A stretch of DNA of 32,271 nt from Minisyncoccota bacterium (GCA_017991375.1 JAGOQP010000008.1:1-32271); one strand, 5' to 3'; counted from the first letter of the stretch, positions 6,819 through 17,990 are shown. Made by a program: numbers and translations. Notes: a model not told the origin generated them from the letters alone.

Positions 6819-7298
6819 TCATTCAAGTGCCTTCATTTGTCTAAACGCCTGTCGATATTCGCGTAAACATTCTTTAACCACGTCAAATTCAACCTCGCGT
6901 TCGCCATTAATCATCGCCAACACATCTTGACGGATACGTTTGAGCGCGTCGCTATTGGAAATGCGGTCGTCCCCCACCTGCGCGAGAAGTTCTTGAGTGG
7001 TGCGCCCCAAAAGCCCCGTGTTTTTGAGAACATCATGCAATAGATTATCGGCAATCACAAACGCTTTTTTCCACGCGTCTGGACTTTGAGTTGCTATAAG
7101 AGCAAGTACATACTTCCACTGATCAACTAAATGTTTTTGTTGAACATTTTTGTCTCTGAGTAATCGAATTCCATAGTCGCGTTTATCCGAGAAGAAATCT
7201 ATCCGAATAATAAGTCGAGCGATAGCAACAAGAAGAATGAGCGATACTCCACCCGATACGACCTTAAACCAAAAAAACCAATTAGTAGTTATATTCAT
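6819..7298 (-). CDS. CPR-type one-TM conserved protein coupled to gatA
   Basis: The product is 159 residues with a single N-terminal membrane segment (FKVVSGGVSLILLVAIARLI, about residues 11-30). A soluble helical domain follows, with WKYVLALIATQSPDAWKKAF and IADNLLHDVLKNTGL. A 'W..A.I.ADNLLD..L...G' helical motif is a recurring hypothetical family in Patescibacteria; function unknown. Its ATG overlaps the gatA stop (ATGA), so it is probably translated by coupling to gatA. Nothing in the sequence links it to aminoacyl-tRNA synthesis beyond this position. Confidence 0.75.
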   Translation of the reverse strand: MNITTNWFFWFKVVSGGVSLILLVAIARLIIRIDFFSDKRDYGIRLLRDKNVQQKHLVDQWKYVLALIATQSPDAWKKAFVIADNLLHDVLKNTGLLGRTTQELLAQVGDDRISNSDALKRIRQDVLAMINGEREVEFDVVKECLREYRQAFRQMKALE

Positions 7299-8761
7299 AC
7301 AAAACGAGGATAGTGTTTTTCATACGCGCGACCAAGCCCTAGTATAAATCCATCGCTCTTGTGCGGCCCAATGAGCTGCGCGTTAACCGGCATGCCATCG
7401 GCAGAAAGACCGGTAGGGAATGAGAGCGCGGGAAGTCCCGCGAGATTAGCGGGGATAGTAAATACATCCGAAAGGTACATGGCTAACGGATCGTTTGTTT
7501 TTTCGTTAAGGCCAAACGCGGTTGTTGGAGTAACGGGCGTGAGAATAGCGTCAACACCATCATTATTAGAATCAAATGCTTTAAGAAAATCCTCTTGGAT
7601 AAGTCGTCGGACTTTTTGTGCTTTGGCGTAGTACGCGTCGTAGTAACCCGAAGAAAGGACAAAAGTTCCTAGTAATATACGCCGCCGCGGCTCGTCGCCA
7701 ATACCATCACCACGTTGACGCATATAGTACGAGAGTAGATTCATATCCTCACTCGAAAGACGCTCTAGAGGACTGTAGCGAATTCCATCGTAACGGCCCA
7801 AATTAGCACTCGCCTCCGCGGGTAAAATAATGTAGTAACATGAGAGCGCGTATTGCGTGTGAGGAAGATGGATTGGTTTGATAATAGCACCCAAATCCTT
7901 GCACCGCTCGATGGTTTTTTCAACCGCCTCTCGTACTCCTTGACTCATGCCATCAATAAAATATTCCTGTGGAACACCGAGCGTGATTCCTTTGAAAGAA
8001 GCGTTTTTACTTACTTCAGAAGACCAGTTATGCTCCCACGACGTCGCGTCATGCGCATCGTGACCAGCAATTGCTTCGAATATATGAGCCACATCATCAA
8101 CTGTTTTTCCAAACGGACCGATTTGATCAAGACTTGATGAAAGAGCCATTAAACCGTAGCGAGATACCGCTCCATACGTCGGCTTAAATCCAGCGATACC
8201 ACAAAACGCCGCCGGTTGACGAATTGACCCTCCCGTATCAGATCCAAGTGCTCCCAACGCAAAAGAGGCGCACACCGCGGCCGCGGACCCCCCAGACGAT
8301 CCACCCGGAACTTTAGTAATATCAAGAGGATTTTTAGTGGGACCGTACACCGAATTTTCGGTCGACGAGCCCATCGCAAATTCATCCAGATTAGTTTTCC
8401 CGACCATAAGCACCCCTTGATCACGAAGCGCGCGTATCACCGTTGCGTCATACGACGCGTTATAGTGTTCTAGAATTTTCGAGGCGCTAGTAGCGCGCGT
8501 GCCTTGTATCAAAATATTATCTTTGACGGCAATGGGAACGCCGTAAAGTAGCGGGCTTTCGTGAGTAAGATCTTTATCCAACTCCCGTGCGCGATCTAAC
8601 CCCTCCTGATGGTACACATCCACAAACGAGTGGATAATGGAATCCTTTTCTTGTATGCGAGAAAAAAACGCCTCAGCTACTTCGGCAACAGAAAACTCTT
8701 TCGCGACAAGTCCATCGTGAAATGTTGAAATGGTAAAATGTGAATCAAAAAAATCTGTCAT
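7295..8761 (-). CDS. gatA: Asp/Glu-tRNA(Asn/Gln) amidotransferase subunit A
   Basis: The product is 488 residues, usual length for GatA. It has the amidase-signature triad: Lys80 in GVPIAVKDN, Ser155 in GGSSGGS and Ser179 in GSDTGGSIRQP. GatA releases ammonia from glutamine for transamidation of Glu-tRNA(Gln) and/or Asp-tRNA(Asn) by the GatCAB complex in the cytoplasm. gatC lies 299 bp upstream on the same strand; gatB is not in the window. The -10 TATAGT (8768-8773) is 6 nt before the ATG, so the transcript should be leaderless. A 16-bp perfect palindrome overlaps that -10. The gene ends in TGA overlapping the next ATG. Confidence 0.97.
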   Translation of the reverse strand: MTDFFDSHFTISTFHDGLVAKEFSVAEVAEAFFSRIQEKDSIIHSFVDVYHQEGLDRARELDKDLTHESPLLYGVPIAVKDNILIQGTRATSASKILEHYNASYDATVIRALRDQGVLMVGKTNLDEFAMGSSTENSVYGPTKNPLDITKVPGGSSGGSAAAVCASFALGALGSDTGGSIRQPAAFCGIAGFKPTYGAVSRYGLMALSSSLDQIGPFGKTVDDVAHIFEAIAGHDAHDATSWEHNWSSEVSKNASFKGITLGVPQEYFIDGMSQGVREAVEKTIERCKDLGAIIKPIHLPHTQYALSCYYIILPAEASANLGRYDGIRYSPLERLSSEDMNLLSYYMRQRGDGIGDEPRRRILLGTFVLSSGYYDAYYAKAQKVRRLIQEDFLKAFDSNNDGVDAILTPVTPTTAFGLNEKTNDPLAMYLSDVFTIPANLAGLPALSFPTGLSADGMPVNAQLIGPHKSDGFILGLGRAYEKHYPRFV

Positions 8762-8767
8762 ATATAA

Positions 8768-8784
8768 ACTATAGGATCCTATAG
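8768..8784 (-). promoter_or_regulatory. gatA -10 box overlapped by a 16-bp palindrome
   Basis: TATAGT at 8768-8773 lies 6 nt before the gatA ATG. A perfect palindrome CTATAGGATCCTATAG (8769-8784) covers most of it. A -35 is only weakly recognisable (TTTACA or TTACAT, 18-19 bp upstream). The palindrome could be an operator or chance. Confidence 0.5.
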
Positions 8785-8836
8785 CTACGAAATGTAAAGT
8801 GTAATACGAATATACTAAATACGATATACGCCCTTC

Positions 8837-8993
8837 GGTTAAGAATTGATAATGAACGATTAATGATTATTCGTTTCTCTTTTCTTCGTTTAACGTTCAA
8901 CTTTTAACATTCTTTTTTTCTTCGGTTAAGGATTAATGATCAAAGATTAATAATTTCTCTTGTTGTTAGTCGTTAGTTGTAGGTTGTTGGTTC
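8837..8993. repeat. Intergenic patchwork of repeated words A, C and B between gatC and gatA
   Basis: Two copies of word A (GGTTAAGGATTAATGAT followed by CAAAGATTAATGATT-like sequence; about 8837-8868 and 8924-8954), one word C (TTTAACGTTCAACTTTT, 8889-8906) and one word B (TTAGTCGTTAGTTGTAGG, 8966-8985). The same words recur at 17951, 22424, 24111, 26071 and 28981. No ORF or RNA gene is seen in the 299-bp gap. Confidence 0.75.
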
Positions 8994-9060
8994 ATTATAT
9001 TCGTAATCATTCTCCATTTCACACATATCTCATATCACACTACACACTCATTATTACCCG

Positions 9061-9366
9061 CTATTCTCTAAACACCCCTGGCACCTTTAAATACCCGTGC
9101 TCTTTCTGTGGAAATTGATCAACACAAAGCTGATGTTGCCGATCATTGACCTCACTGGGAGTATCAGACCGCGTGTGATTCAAAAGGAGCGTGCCGCCGG
9201 TGAGCGGTTCAACGGAGGTGGTATCAACCTCATTGAGTTGAGCGAAGTAATCCAAAAGCGCCCCTAAATCTTTCTTGAGTTTTTGACGCTTGTCGGAATC
9301 ACGCTCAGGTTCTATGCGCGCCAACGCACATAGATGATCAAGAAGCGCATCGTCAATATGAGCCAT
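9061..9366 (-). CDS. gatC: Asp/Glu-tRNA(Asn/Gln) amidotransferase subunit C
   Basis: The product is 101 residues, normal for GatC. The N-terminal helix carries LLDHLCALARIEPE, a form of the 'HLA.LARL' signature. It is followed by a QKLKKDLGALLDYFAQLNEVDTT-type helix with the VEPL turn, then a long extended C-terminal tail with the usual late PQ..GY.KVP motif. GatC stabilises GatA against GatB. The gene lies downstream of ligA on the same strand with its own promoter (9373-9402), and its ATG is 6 nt from the -10, predicting a leaderless mRNA. It is separated from gatA by repeat-filled DNA, so the two may be transcribed separately. Confidence 0.9.
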   Translation of the reverse strand: MAHIDDALLDHLCALARIEPERDSDKRQKLKKDLGALLDYFAQLNEVDTTSVEPLTGGTLLLNHTRSDTPSEVNDRQHQLCVDQFPQKEHGYLKVPGVFRE

Positions 9367-9372
9367 ATGTCT

Positions 9373-9402
9373 ATGGTATCAGAAACAAAAGCATTATCGC
9401 AA
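9373..9402 (-). promoter_or_regulatory. Leaderless promoter of gatC
   Basis: TTGCGA (9397-9402), an 18-bp spacer and an extended -10 TGATACCAT (TACCAT at 9373-9378), 6 nt before the ATG. It sits between the ligA stop (9413) and gatC. Confidence 0.7.
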
Positions 9403-9412
9403 CCCCAAAAAA

Positions 9413-11967
<2,555 letters not shown>

Positions 11968-12052
11968 AATCTTTTGTTGTCAGTTATTAGTTGTCTGCCG
12001 TAGGCAGACCCTGAATAAGTGAAATGCATTGAAGGGTTGGTTGTTGGTTATT

Positions 12053-12637
12053 TTACTCCGCAAATAGTCGCGAACTTATAGTGCTCTGAATGTAGTTAGT
12101 AACCGAAAGCGCTTTGTCGTGAGCGGTTACTCCAACGCGCATCGTTATAAGATAGGGCCGCAACGATCGCTCTTGCGACAAGCGAATTCCCAAATATGAG
12201 ATATCAATGGTGTCGGCGGTAATTCTATCCGACAATTCACCCGACCCATCGATATTGCTTATGGCGCGTCTGATGTATCCATACCCCGTTGCCGCGTCGG
12301 TCACGAGTGCGTATGTTATATGTTTTTGTACGTTAGTCCCCAACTCTTCATCGGCCCGATCAAACGCGAGTTGTGTGCACGAATTGGGAGCGGTGCATCC
12401 GGTTGCTTCGAAATTAGTTCCCACGCGCACTTCACGCATCATTTGTTCAATGCTCAAACTCAAATTATCTGTGGCGGTCATAAGTTTGAGCACCACGCGC
12501 TGGTTAGAAAGCGCCTGAATAAAACCTCCGACCGTTACCGCGATGAATATGGTAAACAAACTAATGGCAATGAGCGACTCAACGAGAGTGCTTCCCTCGC
12601 GAGAACGGCGTGCATAATGAAGTAAAAGAGGTGCCAT
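12053..12637 (-). CDS. PilW-like minor pilin
   Basis: The product is 194 residues. The class III prepilin signal RREG/STLVESLIAISLF (cleavage after Gly, Glu at +5) is followed by the hydrophobic helix that packs in the pilus core. The globular part contains a CTAPNSC pair of cysteines that could form a disulfide, and ILE-like beta strands (YLITMRVGV). Minor pilins prime pilus assembly and may bind DNA or surfaces. It starts 2 nt after the PilV-like gene stops, so translation is tightly linked. The product is presumably processed by the PilD encoded 1.2 kb upstream. Confidence 0.82.
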   Translation of the reverse strand: MAPLLLHYARRSREGSTLVESLIAISLFTIFIAVTVGGFIQALSNQRVVLKLMTATDNLSLSIEQMMREVRVGTNFEATGCTAPNSCTQLAFDRADEELGTNVQKHITYALVTDAATGYGYIRRAISNIDGSGELSDRITADTIDISYLGIRLSQERSLRPYLITMRVGVTAHDKALSVTNYIQSTISSRLFAE

Positions 12638-12639
12638 AG

Positions 12640-13149
12640 TTATGCTCTCCAGTTAAAAAAGTGATCTTCAACATCAATAATTGACTCAGACCCGCCGCGC
12701 GTCTTCCATGTGACGATTGAGTGCACAATCATTTCATCTGTATTTGCCGGATTAAGAAAAATGGTGATCTTCCGCTTAAACGATGTGGGCGTTCCATTGA
12801 TGGCACTTATATTATACGTATATGCTTTAGCGTCAACATCAAATACAAGCACGTCATCTTGTCTTTGTGCAACACCAAATTCGTCGTATTGAACACTACA
12901 ACCCGTCTCACAACCAGTCAGCCCTTCATTAAATCCGTTGCCATCCATCACATTGTTGTCAACCACCTGCTTTACTAACTCAATACCTTCGGCCGCAAGA
13001 TATGAGGCAACATATTGATCAGAAACAACTTTGTTTATTCCAATTGATTGAGAAAGGAGTGCCAACAAACCGAGCATGCCAATAACCACCATGCTCAACG
13101 CGACCATAGTTTCAATAAGCATCTGTCCTTTTCGCTCGGTGATACGCAT
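12640..13149 (-). CDS. PilV-like minor pilin
   Basis: The product is 169 residues. The prepilin signal TERKG/QMLIETMVALSMV has Glu at +5, then a hydrophobic helix and AAEGIELVKQVVDNN, typical of PilV/GspI-type proteins. A CETGC pair may be a disulfide. The start overlaps the previous stop in TAATG, so it is translationally coupled to the GspH-like gene. It ends 2 nt before the PilW-like gene. Confidence 0.82.
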   Translation of the reverse strand: MRITERKGQMLIETMVALSMVVIGMLGLLALLSQSIGINKVVSDQYVASYLAAEGIELVKQVVDNNVMDGNGFNEGLTGCETGCSVQYDEFGVAQRQDDVLVFDVDAKAYTYNISAINGTPTSFKRKITIFLNPANTDEMIVHSIVTWKTRGGSESIIDVEDHFFNWRA

Positions 13150-13715
13150 TATTCGGTAGTTATTTGTCCAAACGCATTTATGGAAACGATAAGTGGTGTC
13201 GCGATAGATCCTTGCACAACACGAAAACGCACGGGAAATGTCTTATTGGTATATGCTTTTGGATCTGGTGGGATAAAGAGAACCTCTACTGGATTTTCCG
13301 GACTGATAAAGTCGGAGCTATTTTCCAGCACCACCTCAGCCCCAGAGAGGGAAAACGAATCAACGATCACATCAAACGAAGCATCATACTGTCGCGCGCC
13401 ATTTAAAAAAGCTCCACATTCGCTTGTCCCAAACGATGACCGCGGCATACGTTTAAACAGAAATCCGGCGGATTGGCTGGTAAGCGCGAACCCATACCCA
13501 CACGGCGTATCAGATCCCACGGTGCGATTAAATGTAGTAATCGCCATTGAGCGCGCTTGGTGTACCAACGAAACAATTTTTGCCTGTTCACGAAAAATGG
13601 AAAGTTGTTTATCGGTGGAACGATTATACATAAGCGCTCCCGTCACAAACAAAACAATAAGTGACATAGTCACCAGAAGCTCAATCAGTGTAAACCCCTT
13701 CCGATTATTATACAT
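13149..13715 (-). CDS. GspH/FimT-like pseudopilin
   Basis: The product is 188 residues from the ATG at 13715, chosen because MYNNRKG/FTLIELLVTMSLIV is a textbook class III signal with Glu at +5. The frame is open 26 codons further upstream but that stretch is hydrophobic and unlike a prepilin leader. The body has QAKIVSLVHQARSMAI, as in GspH/FimT pseudopilins, and a beta-rich C-terminus. It heads a tightly packed set: its stop overlaps the PilV-like start. The role is a minor component at the pilus tip or an initiator of assembly. Confidence 0.82.
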   Translation of the reverse strand: MYNNRKGFTLIELLVTMSLIVLFVTGALMYNRSTDKQLSIFREQAKIVSLVHQARSMAITTFNRTVGSDTPCGYGFALTSQSAGFLFKRMPRSSFGTSECGAFLNGARQYDASFDVIVDSFSLSGAEVVLENSSDFISPENPVEVLFIPPDPKAYTNKTFPVRFRVVQGSIATPLIVSINAFGQITTE

Positions 13716-13851
13716 AAAGCAGTGAATAGTAGTCGATAAGTAGTAGCAGCACAAATACAACAAGAACCAAAAGCTTCCCCGTCTTAAAAACAATGCATTC
13801 TAAAATACGTCCACCGTTGTCTGTTGTAGGTTATAAGTTGTTAGTTTTTTC

Positions 13852-14736
13852 CTACATTCCCAGTATACCAAAATATCCACGTATCAATCCAACACCAAAA
13901 AAGAAAGTGATTGCCGACGCGATCACTATAAAAGGTCCAAAAGGAACTCGGTCGGATAACTTTCTAACTCCTCGCATCATTAACCACCCCGAAAAGAGCG
14001 CACCGATAACAAAAGAAAGTACTATGATAACCCCAATATCCGGCCATCCAAAAAGAAGTCCTATGCCCGCGATCAGTTTTACATCTCCCAAGCCCATCGC
14101 TCTCCCCCGAGAACCAATAACCAAGAGTAAAAATAAAAGGCCTCCCCCAATACATCCGGCAATACGATTAAGTGCCACGCTATCAAAGAGAGGAAACATC
14201 CCAGAAAAAGTTCCTAAAAAAGAACCACTCGAAACATCGCCACTAATACCAGTCGCGTACACATACGCGACCCATACCGCTCCCAATATAAAAATGGAAA
14301 GCGCTAAGCCGTTGGGAATAATAAAATAACGACGATCAATAATAAAAACCAAAAGCAAAGCCATGGCGACTGTTATCCATATAATACTGGCTACCCACCA
14401 GGTCCATAGAGGCATCGAAAAAAAGAATGTTGCGCGCGCGAGCACATACGGAATATACGCAAACAAAAGCCCGCTCACTAATTCCACTATAGGATACTGA
14501 AACGAAAGAGAGGCTTTACATCCCCGGCATCGCCCTCGCTGAATACAAAAACTCAGCAAAGGGATAAGTTCATACCACGCGAGCACTTTTTGGCACCGCG
14601 CGCAACGCGATCTTCCGCCAATACGACGAGAAAACAAAAGCCGATCTTCTGGAGAATACCGCAACGAAACGACGTTTAGGAAACTCCCAAACGCCGTTCC
14701 GATAACAAACAATATAAGCCACGCAAATACACTCAT
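13852..14736 (-). CDS. pilD: Prepilin peptidase / N-methyltransferase
   Basis: The product is 294 residues. The N-terminal domain has FGSFLNVVSLRY and two CxxC pairs (Cys45/48 and Cys70/73), the zinc-binding methyltransferase-associated region. The catalytic aspartates are Asp134 in IIDRRYFIIPN and Asp218 in GLGDVKL. About eight membrane segments are visible. It cleaves the leader at Gly/Phe in the pilins encoded around it and methylates the new N-terminus. It is separated from the upstream major pilin by palindrome A copy 3, which may uncouple the two genes. Confidence 0.95.
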   Translation of the reverse strand: MSVFAWLILFVIGTAFGSFLNVVSLRYSPEDRLLFSRRIGGRSRCARCQKVLAWYELIPLLSFCIQRGRCRGCKASLSFQYPIVELVSGLLFAYIPYVLARATFFFSMPLWTWWVASIIWITVAMALLLVFIIDRRYFIIPNGLALSIFILGAVWVAYVYATGISGDVSSGSFLGTFSGMFPLFDSVALNRIAGCIGGGLLFLLLVIGSRGRAMGLGDVKLIAGIGLLFGWPDIGVIIVLSFVIGALFSGWLMMRGVRKLSDRVPFGPFIVIASAITFFFGVGLIRGYFGILGM

Positions 14737-14746
14737 GAAACTATGG

Positions 14747-14786
14747 ATTGACCCCTTTTTTCACGATCGTGAAAAAAGGGGTCAAT
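14747..14786. repeat. 40-bp perfect palindrome, family A copy 3
   Basis: Arms ATTGACCCC plus T6 and their complement surround CACGATCGTG. It occupies half of the 84-bp gap between the major pilin stop and pilD. As RNA it would fold into a very stable hairpin with the stem ending in GGGGUC, so an attenuator or 3'-protecting hairpin for the abundant pilin transcript is plausible. There is no T-tract after the stem. Confidence 0.92.
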
Positions 14787-14820
14787 ATATTATGATAGGT
14801 AGTCAATCAGACCGTTTGTA

Positions 14821-15306
14821 TTAATTGGAAGACCCGGGTCCCACGCAATACTCTTTTTCATTCGTTCCATCGGTACCACACGAAATAGTCCCCACGCACG
14901 ACATTGCTCCAATATCAGCATCATCAAGCTCATTCTGGTCATCAAGTACTGAGCTTTTATTATCCAGTGTCGCGCCAATAACATACGACTGGTAATTTGT
15001 TCCCGCTCCTCCGCCGCAAGGGACATAACTGTACGCGTTGCGCGTTACCGGATCGGTGGGCGCGGTATATCCACCCACGCTCGAAAGTTCACTTAAGGTT
15101 GTGGGATAGCGACGTTGTTGATTGTAAAAAAGTTCAAGTTGCGATTGAATTTTTTGCACATCCGAAATGCGTCGCGTATCATACGCTTGCGCGCGAAATC
15201 CCCGAAGCCCCACCAGAAAGATAGACGATAAAATAGCGATAATAGCAACGACCACTAACATTTCAACAAGAGTAAAACCCTCTCTTTTGCGTGTTTTTGT
15301 ATACAT
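14821..15306 (-). CDS. pilA: Type IV major pilin (PilA/GspG-like)
   Basis: The product is 161 residues. KREG/FTLVEMLVVVAIIAIL is a canonical prepilin signal with Glu at +5, followed by the kinked helix and IQSQLELFYNQQRRYPTTL, typical of major pilins and pseudopilins of the PilA/GspG type. Then come a beta domain with Cys near YVPCGGG and a C-terminal Cys-rich loop (AMSC...ISCG...EYC). It is the best major-subunit candidate because it follows pilC directly and has the fullest signal. The start is preceded by AT-rich DNA without Shine-Dalgarno. Which pilin is the major one cannot be proven from sequence. Confidence 0.85.
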   Translation of the reverse strand: MYTKTRKREGFTLVEMLVVVAIIAILSSIFLVGLRGFRAQAYDTRRISDVQKIQSQLELFYNQQRRYPTTLSELSSVGGYTAPTDPVTRNAYSYVPCGGGAGTNYQSYVIGATLDNKSSVLDDQNELDDADIGAMSCVGTISCGTDGTNEKEYCVGPGSSN

Positions 15307-15344
15307 ATATATGTGTTGCCGCTTTATGCGCGATCAACGTATGA

Positions 15345-16559
15345 TTAAATTTTAAATGATTGAGCCAAATTGTAAATAGGAAGCAAGATAGCGGCAAAGA
15401 GTACTCCAATCAAAAGCCCGATAATAAGAATAAGAATGGGTTGAAGCAACTCAGAGAGATTTCCCATCATATCATTTACCTCTCGGTCGTAAAAATCTGA
15501 AATCTTAAACATCATTTCGTCGATACGACCGGTGGTTTCACCGATGGCGGTCATCTGAGATACAATAATCGGAAACAATTTGCTTTGATCCCCTAGTAGT
15601 TGGGAAAGGAGGTGTCCCTCACGCACCCCTTGGGCAACCTGCGTGAGCGCTTCACCATACACCACATTGCCGATAGTGTCTCCCGCGATTTCAATCGCCT
15701 GGGTAATGGGAATACCTCCTTTAATCAGAACCGCGAGCGCCTGCGCGAACCGCGCGATATACATTTTGCGAAACAGTTTTCCAAATACTGGAACCACGAG
15801 CAGGATTTGATTAGCAACCGCTTTTCCTTCGGCGCTTTTGAAATAATCAACGATCACAAAAATAATTCCCGCGCACACCAAAAGCACCACCCACCACCAC
15901 GAAAGCAAAAAGGTCCCAGCAGACAGTATAGCTTTACTTACCAATGGCAATTCAACATTTGATTCGGTAAATACGGGTTGTATTTTTGGGAACACCACCG
16001 TTACCATAATTCCCGCGACGATCACAAAGAGTCCAAGCAGTACTCCGGGGTAAATGAGCGCGTTGACGATTTTTCCTTTCCACTGCGCTTCTTTTTCCAA
16101 ATACGATGCCAAAAACACCATTGCTTCTTCGAGCCGTCCCGTTACTTCGGCTGAGCGGATCATGCTCACATAAAAATCAGAAAAAATCGGCCGTTGACGC
16201 TCAAGCGCTTGAGAAAGCGCGAGTCCCGATTCAACGTCCTGCAAAATTTGGAATACCGATTCTTTAAGCACTGGATTTCTGGTTTGCGTGTGAAGCGAAC
16301 GAAGCGCGTTATCAAGCGGCATCTCCGATTCGATTAGTGTGGCAAGTTGCCGCGTAAAAAACATCAGATCTTTGATTTTCACCCGATTGAACAACTGCTC
16401 AAGACGTTCTTTTATGCCACGCTTTTCGGTTGAGGAAATACTCAATACGAATAGATCGTGACTGGTGAGAATGGAAAGAGCGCTGTCTTGCGACGGCGCC
16501 TCAACAAAGCCGACTTGCAGTTCCCCGTTTGAGTTACGCGCTTGATATTTAAACTTCAT
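15345..16559 (-). CDS. pilC: Type IV pilus inner-membrane platform protein
   Basis: The product is 404 residues, the usual length for PilC/GspF. Two T2SSF domains (residues about 70-190 and 270-395) each end in membrane helices: LLGLFVIVAGIMVTVVF, then WWVVLLVCAGIIFVIV, and ILILIIGLLIGVLFAAILL at the C-terminus. Motifs include FFTRQLATLIESEMPL and FAQALAVLIKGGIPI, the signature repeat. It couples the PilB/PilT motors to subunit insertion. It begins 14 nt after pilT. Confidence 0.95.
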   Translation of the reverse strand: MKFKYQARNSNGELQVGFVEAPSQDSALSILTSHDLFVLSISSTEKRGIKERLEQLFNRVKIKDLMFFTRQLATLIESEMPLDNALRSLHTQTRNPVLKESVFQILQDVESGLALSQALERQRPIFSDFYVSMIRSAEVTGRLEEAMVFLASYLEKEAQWKGKIVNALIYPGVLLGLFVIVAGIMVTVVFPKIQPVFTESNVELPLVSKAILSAGTFLLSWWWVVLLVCAGIIFVIVDYFKSAEGKAVANQILLVVPVFGKLFRKMYIARFAQALAVLIKGGIPITQAIEIAGDTIGNVVYGEALTQVAQGVREGHLLSQLLGDQSKLFPIIVSQMTAIGETTGRIDEMMFKISDFYDREVNDMMGNLSELLQPILILIIGLLIGVLFAAILLPIYNLAQSFKI

Positions 16560-16573
16560 TGTTCACAAAAATA

Positions 16574-17644
16574 TTACTGCTCCAATAGAATGCGAAGTTC
16601 TGATGAGTTAAGCGAATAGGTCTCCGCGTTTTCCAAACTGATTTCCCGACGCCGCACCAGATCGGCAAGCGATCGATTGAGCGTGAGCATCCCTTCTTGG
16701 CTGTTTGTTTCAATAACCAAATCAATTTGATACGTTTTGCGTTCACGAATGAGGTTACGAATGGCGGGATTGGCAATCATAATCTCACACGCGGGGACAC
16801 GTCCTCCTTCAACGCGCGGGATAAGACGCTCTGAGACAATGCCCACCAATGTCGCGGCAAGCTGTGACGCGATTTGTCCCTGTTGAGACGAAGGAAATGT
16901 ATCAATAATACGATCAATGGTCTGCGACGCGGAGTTCGTGTGAAGCGTTGAGATAACTAAATGCCCCGTTTCCGCCGCGGTAAGTGCCGTGCCGATTGAC
17001 TCAGCGTCGCGCATTTCTCCAATCATGATAACATCGGGATCTTGACGCAAAATAGATTTGAGCGCCTGACCAAAATCGTTAGTGTCCATCCCCACTTCGC
17101 GCTGTGAGATAATGCTTTTGTCTTGAACGAACGCGTACTCTATTGGATCTTCAACGGTAATAATGTGTTCCGTGCGCGTATGGTTAATCTCATCAAGCAA
17201 CGCCGCCATAGTCGTTGATTTTCCATGGCCAGCGGGACCCACGACAAGCACAAATCCTTGAGAAAGCGACGTGAAGTCATGAAGCACGGGCGGAAGTTTA
17301 AGCTCTTCAATTGTGCGCACGCGCGCGGGAATCAAACGAAGCGCCGCCGCCAAATACCCCCGTTGATAGTACGCGTTCACGCGAAAACGCGCCTTGTCCT
17401 GATAAGTATACGAAAAGTCCAGTTCTTTTTTAACAATAATGTCTTTTTGCTGTTCGGGTGTTAACAGCGCCATCACCAACCCTTGAGCGTCTTGAGGCGT
17501 CAAAATCGCCTCTTTGGTAAGTGGAATGAGAGCCCCATCAATACGCAACGATGGGTGGCGACCAACTGCTATGTGCAAATCCGAAGCATCTTGCTTGGCG
17601 CACATAAGAAGCAGCTCATCTAGTTTCTGTGTGTAGTCCAACAT
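16574..17644 (-). CDS. pilT: Type IV pilus retraction ATPase
   Basis: The product is 356 residues, typical PilT length. An N-terminal PAS-like domain (SDLHIAVGRHPSLRIDG) precedes the RecA core. Walker A at about 136-143 reads GPAGHGKS, with His in place of the common Ser. The Asp box TVEDPIEY, Walker B DPDVIMIGEMRD and the His box STLHTNSA follow. The C-terminus keeps AIRNLIRERKTYQ, matching the PilT AIRNLIRE signature required for retraction. Retraction drives twitching and DNA uptake. A separate extended -10 promoter lies upstream (17665-17673), and 346 bp with a 14-bp hairpin separate it from pilB. Confidence 0.95.
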   Translation of the reverse strand: MLDYTQKLDELLLMCAKQDASDLHIAVGRHPSLRIDGALIPLTKEAILTPQDAQGLVMALLTPEQQKDIIVKKELDFSYTYQDKARFRVNAYYQRGYLAAALRLIPARVRTIEELKLPPVLHDFTSLSQGFVLVVGPAGHGKSTTMAALLDEINHTRTEHIITVEDPIEYAFVQDKSIISQREVGMDTNDFGQALKSILRQDPDVIMIGEMRDAESIGTALTAAETGHLVISTLHTNSASQTIDRIIDTFPSSQQGQIASQLAATLVGIVSERLIPRVEGGRVPACEIMIANPAIRNLIRERKTYQIDLVIETNSQEGMLTLNRSLADLVRRREISLENAETYSLNSSELRILLEQ

Positions 17645-17990
17645 AAAGCGCTATGGTTTCTTATAGTATACCACACATTCAAACACAAGTTGAGGAAAAC
17701 CCAATGCCTATGAAAGTCATATTGTTTTCTCTTTAGTAATTGTCCACCCTGCGTAATTATCATTAGCAACAAAACTCTCTCTGTAACGCGCAAACGATTT
17801 TTTGATAACGCTCTACTTCCATAAATCTCCACGACTGTGGAGATTTATGGTAAAAAATATATATATTTCATTAACGTTGCGCTCTTTTCGAGTACCTTTT
17901 TATTCACCGGAACATAACCAGAGAGTTCTTTATCTATTTCATACTTTCTATTTAACGTTCAACTTTTCACTTTCCACATTCATCTCCCCC
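17645..17990. other. 346-bp pilB-pilT intergenic gap
   Basis: No credible gene is visible. It holds an extended -10 TGGTATACT for pilT (minus, 17665-17673, 20 nt before the ATG, no clear -35), a strong inverted repeat at 17819-17850, and a copy of word C (TTTAACGTTCAACTTTT, 17951-17967). It is the only large break in the otherwise compact pilM-to-pilC order. Confidence 0.6.
17819..17850. repeat. Perfect 14-bp inverted repeat between pilB and pilT
   Basis: CCATAAATCTCCAC, a GACT loop and GTGGAGATTTATGG. Read on the minus strand it follows pilB by about 140 nt and has no T-run, so it is more likely an mRNA-stability or regulatory hairpin than a classic terminator. On the plus strand it is followed by an A/T-rich tract. 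Confidence 0.85.

Noticed and set aside
13716-13793. N-terminal 26-codon extension of the GspH-like pseudopilin
   Set aside because: It would bury the prepilin cleavage site behind a hydrophobic, Cys-rich stretch; the ATG at 13715 gives a normal short leader.
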